A stretch of 64,000 nt of DNA from Firmicutes bacterium CAG:582 (GTDB lineage Bacteria; Bacillota_I; Bacilli_A; RF39; UBA660): NCBI GenBank assembly GCA_000435515.1, contig FR884184.1:48829-112828 (forward strand), in the 5' to 3' direction. The notes under the pieces are model-generated. The model did no database searches and had not been told where the DNA came from. It saw only the letters and a program-made list of their open reading frames with translations. Shown here one piece after another: positions 23,828 through 32,833 of this stretch. The translations under genes and the position numbers were made by a program. The first letter of the stretch is position 1; each line of letters begins with the position of its first letter.

Positions 23828-26800
23828 ATTCTCTTTTTTTTCAGCTAATGCTGCAGTATCAGTAAAATGATTCATTTTGCTAATTATATTTTCTTTTACA
23901 AGTTTAATCGCATCCACTAAAATTTTACATAGTTCCATACTATCCATATTGAAATGTTTGGCTTCCTCGTCTAAACTCATAGAACCATCTTTGTTTATAA
24001 CAAATTCATTTAAAAGAAAGTATTCATATCTTTTAGGAAGATTAAGATTTAAAATTAAATCTTTTGTGATTATATGACTTGATTTTATTTCGGATAAATA
24101 CTCATGAATATACTCTTTTATGTTATCAAATGAAGGTCCTTCAGCTATAACTAAATTATTTTGTGTTTCTTGTTTTGTTTGTTTCGTTTTGTGTTTCAAA
24201 TAAATTAGTAGATTACTAGTAAAATACGCATATGCTGGTAAATCGTGCCTGTACTTAAGCGTGCTTTTTATTTCAAATATATATTTTTCTTCATTGACTT
24301 TTGTTATTGTTGTAAATTCTTCAAAATACTTTTTGCCTTGATTTGCTGATTTATACGCATTTGTTAACTCTTCATCAGTAATACCATATTTTTTATAATA
24401 GTCATTTAAAGTTTTACAATAATCAAGTTTTCCTTTATTACTTTTACTATTTTCTTTCTCTATTTCTTTTTTTACAAAATTTGTTATAGTATTATTCAAT
24501 TTTAAGCCATCTACACCCTTGCCACTTCTGATTCTATGTATACATATTGATTCTGGAATATCTTGCATAAGATAATGAAAATCTTTCTTATTTAAGTTCG
24601 CTATAGATTTTTTAAAAGTAAATATATGTTTATTTTCAGCTTCTTCAACAATATTCATCGTTTTATAAAAGTAATCATGGCGAAATGGTATAGATGCTAA
24701 AGATAAATATAAATCTTCCATGTCTTCATCATCAAAACCTAACGATTTATAATAATCATTTAAAGTTTTATAATCATTAATGATTTCCATTCTGCTTGTC
24801 TTTGGAGAATGAAAATCAATATATCTTTTAATGTTTTCTGTTAGATTAAGATTTTCTATTGATTTATTATTTTTAACTCTGCATCTATATAATTTTACAA
24901 GTATAGTTTTATTATAATATTTGTAATTTCTTTTATCATTTGTATCTATTCTTCTAACGAATGTAAAAATATGTTTCTTATCTTTTGTTTCAGTAACATT
25001 TATAGTTTCAGAAAATATATCTTTTTCTCGTTTAGTTAAGTTTTTATAGACTTCTTCTAAATCTTCATCATCAAATCCTATTGCTTTGATAAAACCGTTA
25101 AGTGTTTTATATTTTTTTATTGATATTGTAGGTGTTGTTTTAACTCTTTCACCAGCTTTTTTTATAGAAGGAGGCAATTTTATATTATCTACACCTTTGC
25201 CCTTTTTAATTCGAAACTTACATAATGATATTGGAATGTCTTTTGTTAAATAATCATGGTCTTTTTGACATAGATCAGCGGCTGGTTCTTTAAAAATAAA
25301 CATATGTTTTTCCTCTTCAATTATATTAAAAAGTCTATAAAAGCAATCGTACCGTATTGGATTTTCGTCTAAAGATGAATATAAATTTTCCATGTCTTCA
25401 TCATCAAATCCTAAAGCGTTATAATAGCCATTTAAATGTATATAATTTTCTATTTTAGGAGTATTGTTATCTCTTATAGAATTAGTTCTTAAATGATTTT
25501 TAACGTTCTTGGATACTTCAATATTATCAACTGATTTGTTATTCCTTAATCTACCTCTATATAAACGTATAATAACACTTTGAGTATAGTATTGATAATT
25601 TAGTTGGTCATGATTTTGAGTTATTCTTTTTGTAAAAGTGAATGTATGTTTCTTTTCTGCATCTTCCGTAACAATAATACATTTATTAAATCTTTCTTTT
25701 TCTTTTGCTGATAGTTCGTTGTACATATTTTCTAGGTCTTCATCATCAAAACCTAGTGATTTACAGTATTCATTAAACGTATCAAAATTCTTTATTCCTT
25801 TTTCATTGTTTGGCTTATTTTCAGTTAAATCTTTAGATGGAGAAAAATTAACGTCTTTTTTTTCAACAGAATCAAATGTATTACTTTTTTGAGGAAGTGT
25901 GATGTCTTTTGACTTAGCTGGTGTTTTCTTAACTTTTATAGGTTGAATTACTTCTTCATTTTTCTTTTCTGAAATTTCTTTTTCTACTTCTTGTGGTTGT
26001 TCTACTATTTTAATTATTTTAGGCATAGTTTTATTTGTCGTTTCAGCTAAAATTTTACCTATTCCGCTTCTTTCACTTCTAGTAAGATCAAATATCATAG
26101 CTTTTTCTTTATAGGATAGTTTGGCATCTTTTATTTCATTAAATTCGTTGTCATACTTTTTCTTTATTAAGGCACATTGTCTTTCGCTTAAAGAACGATA
26201 TGCATTTAAAAATTCTAATGCAGAATATCCTTTATCTTTATAGAATTTTATTAAATTGAATGTTTTTTCTTTTTTTAGTCTGTTATTTCTTTTAATTTTT
26301 TCAATTGCTTGTAATTTCTTTTCTTGCAGTTTTTTTATTTGAAAATCTATGTTATTATCTCCAATTAAAACAGAATTAATGATTGCTTCATCACCTTCGG
26401 CAACGGGAATTAACGGAGATTTTGCTGAGGAATAATTAAATCCATAATATTTTTGTAAAGTATATTTTGTTTTATCATCATAAAGATTCAAAGCCTCGAT
26501 TAACTTAGATCTTGGATATCCTCTTTTTTCTAGATCTAACATCAGCATCGAAGGTATTTTGTTTGTAACTTTTTTAACGCTTTTCATTATATTAACTTCA
26601 CTTTTCAGACGTCTAATGGTTAGTAATAAGCTTTTATATATATCGTCAGTAGACACTTCGAATAATTTTTCTATATCCTTAAAGCTCATTTTTCTTCGAT
26701 TTATACCATAAGAATATATAAAAATTTTTCTTTGCTCCTCTGGTAATCTAATAATTATGTTTTCTAACTTATCTATTTGAAGGTCATAGGCAGTACATAT

Positions 26801-27076
26801 CTTCCTTTGCATTAAACCTTCTTCTTTTTTAAAAAAGGAGTCTACATTAATGTGTTTGTTTTTTAAATTTTTTATGCATAGTACATCTATTTCAATTAAA
26901 AGAGATGCTAAAGTAAATATTTCGTTTTCCTTTTTAGTGAGTTTAACTTCATTTTTGTTATCATAATTTATTCCATATTTCTTTTGCACTATAATTTTTA
27001 CAAAGTCTTCTTCGTATTTCATTATTAATTTAAAAGTTTCTTCGTCTATTTTAAAATTTGTCCACACATTTTCCAT
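23810..27076 (-). CDS. Large repeat protein C (1088 residues, five ~112-residue repeats)
   Basis: The N-terminal 290 residues align with repeat protein A, including a sigma-region-4-like segment at about 110-160 (LPEEQRKIFIYSYGINRR, then FKDIEKLFEVSTDDIYKSL). A low-complexity Lys/Glu/Ser/Pro linker (about 360-425) leads to five tandem repeats (about 426-960) that each begin with a form of TLNDYYKSLGFDDEDLE and continue with IVTExxxKHxFTF. They occur in the order A-B-A-B-C, where C is also found once in protein A. The C-terminal module (LPKRYEYFLLNEF...SLDEEAKHFNMDSMELCK) again resembles sigma region 4. No catalytic signature, no TM. Function unknown; DNA or RNA-polymerase interaction is inference. 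Confidence 0.7.
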   Translation of the reverse strand: MENVWTNFKIDEETFKLIMKYEEDFVKIIVQKKYGINYDNKNEVKLTKKENEIFTLASLLIEIDVLCIKNLKNKHINVDSFFKKEEGLMQRKICTAYDLQIDKLENIIIRLPEEQRKIFIYSYGINRRKMSFKDIEKLFEVSTDDIYKSLLLTIRRLKSEVNIMKSVKKVTNKIPSMLMLDLEKRGYPRSKLIEALNLYDDKTKYTLQKYYGFNYSSAKSPLIPVAEGDEAIINSVLIGDNNIDFQIKKLQEKKLQAIEKIKRNNRLKKEKTFNLIKFYKDKGYSALEFLNAYRSLSERQCALIKKKYDNEFNEIKDAKLSYKEKAMIFDLTRSERSGIGKILAETTNKTMPKIIKIVEQPQEVEKEISEKKNEEVIQPIKVKKTPAKSKDITLPQKSNTFDSVEKKDVNFSPSKDLTENKPNNEKGIKNFDTFNEYCKSLGFDDEDLENMYNELSAKEKERFNKCIIVTEDAEKKHTFTFTKRITQNHDQLNYQYYTQSVIIRLYRGRLRNNKSVDNIEVSKNVKNHLRTNSIRDNNTPKIENYIHLNGYYNALGFDDEDMENLYSSLDENPIRYDCFYRLFNIIEEEKHMFIFKEPAADLCQKDHDYLTKDIPISLCKFRIKKGKGVDNIKLPPSIKKAGERVKTTPTISIKKYKTLNGFIKAIGFDDEDLEEVYKNLTKREKDIFSETINVTETKDKKHIFTFVRRIDTNDKRNYKYYNKTILVKLYRCRVKNNKSIENLNLTENIKRYIDFHSPKTSRMEIINDYKTLNDYYKSLGFDDEDMEDLYLSLASIPFRHDYFYKTMNIVEEAENKHIFTFKKSIANLNKKDFHYLMQDIPESICIHRIRSGKGVDGLKLNNTITNFVKKEIEKENSKSNKGKLDYCKTLNDYYKKYGITDEELTNAYKSANQGKKYFEEFTTITKVNEEKYIFEIKSTLKYRHDLPAYAYFTSNLLIYLKHKTKQTKQETQNNLVIAEGPSFDNIKEYIHEYLSEIKSSHIITKDLILNLNLPKRYEYFLLNEFVINKDGSMSLDEEAKHFNMDSMELCKILVDAIKLVKENIISKMNHFTDTAALAEKKENKKTLS
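24180..25800 (-). repeat. Five tandem ~338-bp coding repeats in repeat protein C
   Basis: The codons for FDDED recur at about 25738, 25395, 25062 and 24723 (spacing 343, 333 and 339 bases), with a diverged fifth copy (ITDEEL) near 24365. Repeats 1 and 3 resemble each other (ending YR-x-R-x-K/R-NNKS-I/V-x-N), as do 2 and 4 (ending R-I-K/R-x-GKGVD), which shows duplication of a two-repeat unit. Confidence 0.85.
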
Positions 27077-27155
27077 AATCTACCTCATCACGTTTTTAGT
27101 TATATTATACTCTTGAATATGTTTTTTGAAAAGCATTTTACTTTTTAATTCAACA

Positions 27156-27183
27156 TAAAAAGATAACTGTTTTAGCTATCTTT
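27156..27183 (-). terminator. Terminator after tcdA
   Basis: On the minus strand AAAGATAGCT pairs with AGTTATCTTT and runs into T. It lies just beyond the tcdA stop. Confidence 0.7.
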
Positions 27184-27187
27184 AAGA

Positions 27188-27862
27188 TTATTTGTTTTTA
27201 ATTATGTCATTAAATATAAATGACACACATAAAAGACCAGCAACGCTTGGAACTAAATTGGCTGTTCCTAACATATTTATTTGTTTTGGAACTTCTGTTG
27301 AAGATACCACATATATTTTTTTATTGATATGAGCTTTTCTTACTTTATTTCTTAATAATCTTGCAATTGGATCGTTGTTGGTTTTATCTAAAGTTGTAAT
27401 TTCTAATTTTGTAGGATCTATTTTTTTTGCTGTTCCCATAGAAGATATTAGCTTATATGAATAATGTATACTATTTTCCATTAAAGCAAATTTTACGTCT
27501 AATGTATCACAGGCATCTATTATGTAATCAAAGTTTTGGTTTAAAAGATTTCTTAGATTTTCTTTATTTAGCTTTTCATTAATCGTTTGAATATTGATGT
27601 TTGGATTTATTAATAAAGCTCTTTTTTTTGCTTCATCTACTTTATACTTTCCAATGTTAGTTGAATCAGTCATTAGTTGTCTATTCAAGTTGGATAAATC
27701 GATGATATCAAAATCAACTATAGTTATATCAAAAAATCCATTTCTTATAAGTGCTTCTAGGGCGTAACTTCCTACTCCGCCTACTCCAATAAGTAAAATT
27801 TTTTTTCTTTCAATTTCTTTTAGTTTTTCTTCACCAATAAGACCAATTAGTCTTTCAAACAT
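27188..27862 (-). CDS. tcdA: tRNA threonylcarbamoyladenosine dehydratase TcdA
   Basis: 224 residues of the E1-like/ThiF superfamily. It cyclises t6A37 of tRNAs to ct6A using ATP. The nucleotide-binding motif GVGGVGSYALEAL (about 27-39), the acidic DFDIIDLSNLNRQ loop with the conserved Asn-Arg-Gln, and DACDT are present. YgdL/TcdA proteins are usually 240-270 residues, so this is on the short side. In Bacillus the relative YrvM lies beside a 6S RNA gene, as here. Confidence 0.9.
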   Translation of the reverse strand: MFERLIGLIGEEKLKEIERKKILLIGVGGVGSYALEALIRNGFFDITIVDFDIIDLSNLNRQLMTDSTNIGKYKVDEAKKRALLINPNINIQTINEKLNKENLRNLLNQNFDYIIDACDTLDVKFALMENSIHYSYKLISSMGTAKKIDPTKLEITTLDKTNNDPIARLLRNKVRKAHINKKIYVVSSTEVPKQINMLGTANLVPSVAGLLCVSFIFNDIIKNK

Positions 27863-27882
27863 AATATCACCTTTCTTGCAAA

Positions 27883-28056
27883 TAAAAAGCCTAAGAAAAG
27901 CCAGTGTGATAAAAGCCCGCTCTCACGAGGTGGGCATCACATGACTCGAATTAGGATCCCTAGTCAATGACTAGGTCTTCAACACAACAAGCCAATTAGA
28001 TTCCCAATAATCACAATTAGTCGGTTTTATGTAATAGCCTTCCTTAGGTAATTTAA
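27883..28056 (-). ncRNA. ssrS: 6S RNA
   Basis: The two ends pair over 12-13 bases: CCTAAGGAAGGC at the 5' end (28048-28037) with GGCTTTTCTTAGG at the 3' end (27902-27890), followed by a T-run. Inside are a long interrupted stem with a large central bubble, a hairpin CCTAGTCA-TT-GACTAGG near the tip and a small GC-rich hairpin on the 3' side of the bubble (GCCCACCTC...GAGCGGGC). This is the 6S architecture, where the bubble mimics an open promoter and binds sigma-A RNA polymerase. TATGAT lies about seven bases before the inferred 5' end. Its position next to tcdA matches Bacillus bsrA. Ends are approximate. Confidence 0.8.
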
Positions 28057-28090
28057 CTATATCATATATCTAGTACTTAGTAAATATTAT

Positions 28091-28471
28091 TTACATATAT
28101 TTACATGCTTGTGTTAGCAATTTACCCATTTTATTTTCTAGTTTTTCATTTATTTCATCGACTATTTCAACGGTTTCTTGGTCAAGTTTAAAATATTCAT
28201 CTATGGTAATGTAAATGTCTTCACTTTCATGAAGCATATAGTATGTAATCATATATTCTAACAATAAAATGCTTATTTCATATGGTAAATATGCAGATAA
28301 AGTCATTATTTTTTGATGTACTCCATTTTGATAGAAAACAGCCATTCTAGGGACGTTTTTATTGCCATTTCTAGTTATAGTAAAACCATTTTCTCTTATA
28401 ATATCAAATATACCTCCTATATTGTTTTTACAAGCCAAACTAATTTTTTCGATAATTTCTTCTTTTTCCAT
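28091..28471 (-). CDS. Conserved-looking protein of unknown function downstream of herA
   Basis: 126 residues, acidic, helical, no signal peptide. AAAGGTGAG lies upstream and a TATAAT box about 20 bases before the start. The segment YQNGVHQKIMTLSAYLPYEISILLLEYMITYYMLHESEDIYITIDEYFKL suggests a compact alpha/beta domain; the MLHE is not a zinc motif. I do not recognise it. It follows the HerA-like ATPase gene on the same strand with a 53-base gap, so a functional link is possible but unproven. Confidence 0.6.
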   Translation of the reverse strand: MEKEEIIEKISLACKNNIGGIFDIIRENGFTITRNGNKNVPRMAVFYQNGVHQKIMTLSAYLPYEISILLLEYMITYYMLHESEDIYITIDEYFKLDQETVEIVDEINEKLENKMGKLLTQACKYM

Positions 28472-28524
28472 AATTTTCTCACCTTTGCTGTATTATAATA
28501 AATTCAAAAGAAAAAAGCAATATT

Positions 28525-30291
28525 TTATTGCTTTTGAACGGGTTTCCAACGGAATAATACATCACAGTTAGAAGAATATGGTGCCGGATTTGGCATATCC
28601 ATTTTTACGATTACAGGTATTTTAAATGCTGAACCAAAGGCCACCATAGTACCACTTTGCAAACTTGTAAGTTTTTCAATAATATCTCCACTTATATTTG
28701 GAAGCATTTTATTAATGTAATCTAAGTCTCTAGGATGAGTCATTTTTAAAATACAGAAATTACTTGTTTGGGCAATAACAGTTTCTGATATTTCAACTGG
28801 ACGTTGACTTACTAAGTCAAGCATAACTCCGTATTTTCTTCCTTCTTTAGCTATACGTTCAAAGATATTATATCCTAAAAGAAAGTGGTCATTATCGTTA
28901 ACTACATATCTATGAGCCTCTTCTATAAACAAATGAAATGGAATAGCAGCACGTACTCTTCTCTTCTTAGCAAAATCAAAAATCATTTTAGAAAATATTT
29001 TTACAATAGTTTTAGCTAAGTTATCATCAACATCTTCAAGGTTTATATTAATTATTTGACTACGTCTATTATTATGTATTATTAAGGATGAAATATAGTT
29101 GTCTATTGTTATATATTCTTTGAATGAGAAAAACTTTCTATTAGATGAGTTATTCAATGAATGTAATCTAACTTGCATAATAACAGCATTGTCTTGCATA
29201 ATTCTATTTCCTAAGAAACCATCTCCGATTAATGTAAATGATAAGGCTCTTTCAAGATCATCTAAAGTGTAAAAAGCATCTGTTGGTACATCTATTTTGC
29301 TTTCTAATTCATCATCTATAAATTTAAGTAAATATTCATTTATAAGTACTGATTCTCCAAACTCACCATTACGGTCTATTCCAAAACATTCACTGAATTT
29401 ACGTGTATAACCAATTCCTTGAATATCTGTATTAACATTAAACTCTGGAGTTGAACAATCATTTATTATTGTGAATATATCATTTTTTTTACCTGCAGCA
29501 TTTTGATTTGAAAATAACACTGACATTATAGCTTTCGCTATTAAATGATTCTTTAATTTTTTTGTTTCTTCGTCATCTTTAGAAAATAATTTTGCAAGTT
29601 TTAACATTCGTTCTACTATTGTATATTGATGATGATTATCTGCTTGTAAAAGTAAACAAATGTCATCAATGGTTAGTAAAAATACAGGAATATTTAATTG
29701 AACATCATCCGGATCTATTGGGTTTGATGTTATAAATTTATATTGATAATTTGGATTTATTTGATTTAGCACTTTGAAAGCATTTTTATATTCACCATAT
29801 GCATCAAATATAAATAAATTAGCGTTGTATGATAAAAATTGTTTATTTAAAAAGATATTTTGGACAATTCTTGCAACTGAACAACTTTTACCAGAACCGG
29901 TATTACCAAATATAGCAGCATGGTTTGAAAAGAACTGATTAATGTCAATGTAGACATTTTTTTCTGGATAAATTGCCGAATGACCAAGATATAAACTTTT
30001 TTCGTCATCTTTTCCAAGTATAATATTTAATTCATCATCATTTATAACTCGCACCTTACTATCAAGTGTAGGTTTTTTTATAGTACCAGCAATGAAACGA
30101 TTTTCAACAAATTGACCAAGCAAGTCGATGTGTACAGTTTCAGTATCAACTTTCTTAACTTCACCTAATAACTTATCTTTGTCATTTTCAAAAACAACAT
30201 GCAAATTCATTAAATTTGGTACAACCATGTTACTTTTATTGATATCTACAACGGCTGTAATATCATCTATATATCGTATTTTTCCAAACAT
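28525..30291 (-). CDS. herA: HerA-like ATPase (DUF87, FtsK/HerA superfamily)
   Basis: 588 residues: an N-terminal HAS-barrel-like beta domain (about 1-110), then the motor with Walker A GNTGSGKSCSVARI (about 132), Walker B FHLFIEEAHRYV (about 460) and a downstream sensor SQRP. HerA hexamers translocate DNA. In archaea they work with the NurA nuclease in end resection, and in bacteria many are paired with nucleases or Sir2/DUF4297 effectors in phage defence. No nuclease gene adjoins this copy, so it may be a housekeeping variant or work with a partner elsewhere. Start at 30291 chosen on reading-frame limits; the ribosome site is weak. Confidence 0.85.
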   Translation of the reverse strand: MFGKIRYIDDITAVVDINKSNMVVPNLMNLHVVFENDKDKLLGEVKKVDTETVHIDLLGQFVENRFIAGTIKKPTLDSKVRVINDDELNIILGKDDEKSLYLGHSAIYPEKNVYIDINQFFSNHAAIFGNTGSGKSCSVARIVQNIFLNKQFLSYNANLFIFDAYGEYKNAFKVLNQINPNYQYKFITSNPIDPDDVQLNIPVFLLTIDDICLLLQADNHHQYTIVERMLKLAKLFSKDDEETKKLKNHLIAKAIMSVLFSNQNAAGKKNDIFTIINDCSTPEFNVNTDIQGIGYTRKFSECFGIDRNGEFGESVLINEYLLKFIDDELESKIDVPTDAFYTLDDLERALSFTLIGDGFLGNRIMQDNAVIMQVRLHSLNNSSNRKFFSFKEYITIDNYISSLIIHNNRRSQIININLEDVDDNLAKTIVKIFSKMIFDFAKKRRVRAAIPFHLFIEEAHRYVVNDNDHFLLGYNIFERIAKEGRKYGVMLDLVSQRPVEISETVIAQTSNFCILKMTHPRDLDYINKMLPNISGDIIEKLTSLQSGTMVAFGSAFKIPVIVKMDMPNPAPYSSNCDVLFRWKPVQKQ

Positions 30292-30334
30292 TTATAACCA
30301 ACCTCTTATTCTATTATCAATTATATCATAAAAT

Positions 30335-31576
30335 TTATTCAATTCCATCATTTACTTCAATAAATGAAAAGTCTGACTCATTAAACTCAATATTTGGGTT
30401 ATTTGTATAAATAGTAAATAAAACATCATCTTTTTCGACGTCTTCACCTACATATTTATTAAGCATAATTCCGACTGTGTAATCAATTTCATCATCTAAA
30501 GTTTTTTTTGAAGCTCCCAGTTTAGCAGCAAGTTCACCTGCTCCATAAGCGTCTATTCTAGTAATTATTCCGCTTTTTTTAGAATGAACCTTTATTTTGT
30601 TATCAGCTACATGAACATTTCTTAGACTTCCTCCTTGAGCATGAACGAATTCATAAAATTTATTTAAAGCACGTTTAGATTCAATTGCATATTTTGCTTG
30701 TTTATATCCTTCTTCTAAACCAGAAGAGAAAGTCATATCATATAAATTAGCAACGATTTCGATACAAGCGTCATATAAAGGACATTTTTTACCATTTAAA
30801 ACATTCATTGCTTCACATATTTCTAATGAATTTCCGATTGCGTATGAAAGAGGTGCACTCATATCTCCAATAACTGTTCTGACGTTTCTATTATAGGCTT
30901 CACCGATTTCAACTAAATACTTACTTAATTTTTCAGCGTCTTCACGAGTTTTCATTAAAGCTCCACTTCCAACTTTAACATCAATTAAAATATTTTTTGC
31001 ACCTAAAGCTAATTTTTTTGACATGATGCTTGATGCAATTAAAGGAATTGATTCAGTTGTTCCAGTAACATCTCTAAGAGCATATATAACTTTGTCAAGC
31101 GGTGTTAAATTTCTTGTTTGAGAAACAACTGCAAAACCAGTTTCTTCAACTTGTTTTATAAATTCTTCTTCTGATAAAGCAACATTAAAACCAGGAATGC
31201 TTTCTAGTTTATCAATCGTTCCACCAGTTATTCCTAATCCTCTTCCACTCATCTTGGCCATTTTCATGCCTAATGATGCACACATTGGGCCAATTATTAT
31301 AGTAGTAGTGTCTCCTATTCCTCCAGTTGAATGCTTATCAACTAAATTTTCTATCTTTTCACCCAAATGAAGCTCATCTCCACTTTTTAAGAATATATCT
31401 GTCAAAGCAAGAGTCTCAGTAAAATTCATACCATTGATCACTATCGCCATTAAAAGAGCACTCATTTGATAATCAGGTATTTCCTTGTTTAAGTATCCAT
31501 TAAATGCAAATGAAAGTTCATCATAACTTAAACTTAAACCATTTTTCTTTCTTGTTATAATATCTAAAATATTCAT
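30335..31576 (-). CDS. pdp: Pyrimidine-nucleoside phosphorylase
   Basis: 413 residues from the ATG at 31576 (AGGTGAT five bases upstream); a longer frame to 31639 would overlap the hydrolase gene. It cleaves uridine, thymidine and deoxyuridine with phosphate, supplying pentose phosphates. Motifs: KHSTGGIGDTTTI (phosphate loop) and KMSGRGLGITGGTIDKLESIPGF (family signature), with the C-terminal PYNP domain. The N-terminus MNILDIITRKKNG is standard for Pdp/DeoA. Confidence 0.93.
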   Translation of the reverse strand: MNILDIITRKKNGLSLSYDELSFAFNGYLNKEIPDYQMSALLMAIVINGMNFTETLALTDIFLKSGDELHLGEKIENLVDKHSTGGIGDTTTIIIGPMCASLGMKMAKMSGRGLGITGGTIDKLESIPGFNVALSEEEFIKQVEETGFAVVSQTRNLTPLDKVIYALRDVTGTTESIPLIASSIMSKKLALGAKNILIDVKVGSGALMKTREDAEKLSKYLVEIGEAYNRNVRTVIGDMSAPLSYAIGNSLEICEAMNVLNGKKCPLYDACIEIVANLYDMTFSSGLEEGYKQAKYAIESKRALNKFYEFVHAQGGSLRNVHVADNKIKVHSKKSGIITRIDAYGAGELAAKLGASKKTLDDEIDYTVGIMLNKYVGEDVEKDDVLFTIYTNNPNIEFNESDFSFIEVNDGIE

Positions 31577-31632
31577 CGTATCACCTACTATAAAAAGTAT
31601 AACACAAAAAAACACTTTATTAAAAGTGCTTT

Positions 31633-32766
31633 TTACCACATATCAGTAGTTATTCCGTCCCTGTTTGGATAGATATCACTCATCTCAATCACATACGTTA
31701 AATTTGGGTCGTTAACAATTCCTTTATATCTTTCATATGTATATACTTTTAATTTTGGTGGTAGGGATTCGGCTGTATAAATTGTAGTATCCGATATTCC
31801 AATAATTAAAGCTGCATGTCCGTTTCTTGCAATAAAATCACCAACTTTGTAATTACCTCTTTTCATATATTCTTGAGTAATTTTTTTGTGTGGACCAAGA
31901 TCGGAAAGGTCGTCATTGAATTGTTTGTAATCTCCAGCACCTACATCCCCAGTTTCAAAACCGCCATTATACATTGCCCATGTAACAAAACCAGAACAGG
32001 TAAAACCATTAGCTTTATATCTATTAACAAAATTGTCATATAATTTGCATCCTCACATTTTCGGTCCAGTTTTCGTACTTTTTACAATGTTTTTATATTT
32101 ACTTTTACTTAGATATAGTCCTTTATGATAATATCTACCTTCTCCATCGATATATGGACGATATCCATGACCATTAAGACGCCCATTTTCATTAAAATAA
32201 CCAATTGTGTATGGAAATTCCAAAGTTAAAAATCTTGCAGCAGCTAACACTCCACCACGCGAACCTTCTCCCATTTCTTTTACACGAGATTCTAATATTT
32301 TATCTAAAAGTATAGCCTCATCTTCTGTATATCTTTCACATGGTAAATATGATTTATTTTTATTTAAAGTTGGTGGAACAATTAAATCGGTTACTTGTAT
32401 TTGATAATTTTTAGTGTTACCATCGGTTAAAGTTGCTGTTATAGTTGATGTACCAACACCAATGCCATATAAGATACCATTCTCGATTTTAACAACGTTT
32501 TCGTTATCGCTGGTTAAATTAACGGTTTTATCAAAATCGTCAGGATAGTCAAAAATAAAATCTATTTTTTTCTTACCATTCAACGCTAAAAAATAAGTTT
32601 CTAATTTATCAAGAGAAGACGAAAACGTTCCCTTAAGTTTTTTTTCTTCTTTTTTGGTTATTATTAACTCACGACTGCTAGTCTTTTTCTTATCAAATGG
32701 GGAAATTAAAATTATATTTAGAGTTATGCACATAATAATAAATATTATAATACCTCTTTTTTTCAT
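31633..32766 (-). pseudogene. NlpC/P60-like cell-wall hydrolase interrupted by an in-frame TGA
   Basis: A signal/TM segment (about 5-21), a Big2-like beta domain (VNLTSDNENVVKIENGILYGIGVGTSTITA, about 85-115), a linker and then the catalytic domain. The first 237 codons end in TGA at 32053-32055, but the same frame continues directly: GCKLYDNFVNRY, the catalytic cysteine in FTCSGFVTW, the histidine in GHAALIIG, and a TAA at 31633. Trp in place of the stop (TGG to TGA, one base) would give a normal full-length protein of about 377 residues. As it stands the N-terminal product lacks the active site. A recent nonsense mutation or an assembly error are both possible; recoding is unlikely. Confidence 0.75.
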
Positions 32767-32833
32767 ATATCAAACTCACCTATCATAATGATTATATAAT
32801 ATATTTTTCTATAATAAAAGAAATATTAACAAT

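Noticed and set aside
24180..25800. Regular ~338-base repeats considered as a CRISPR-like or tandem DNA array
   Set aside because: The repeats are diverged protein-coding units in one long open frame with no short identical repeats or spacers.
32053..32055. In-frame TGA as selenocysteine
   Set aside because: The position precedes the catalytic Cys by about 20 residues, the expected residue is Trp, and no selenocysteine gene or SECIS-like hairpin is evident nearby.
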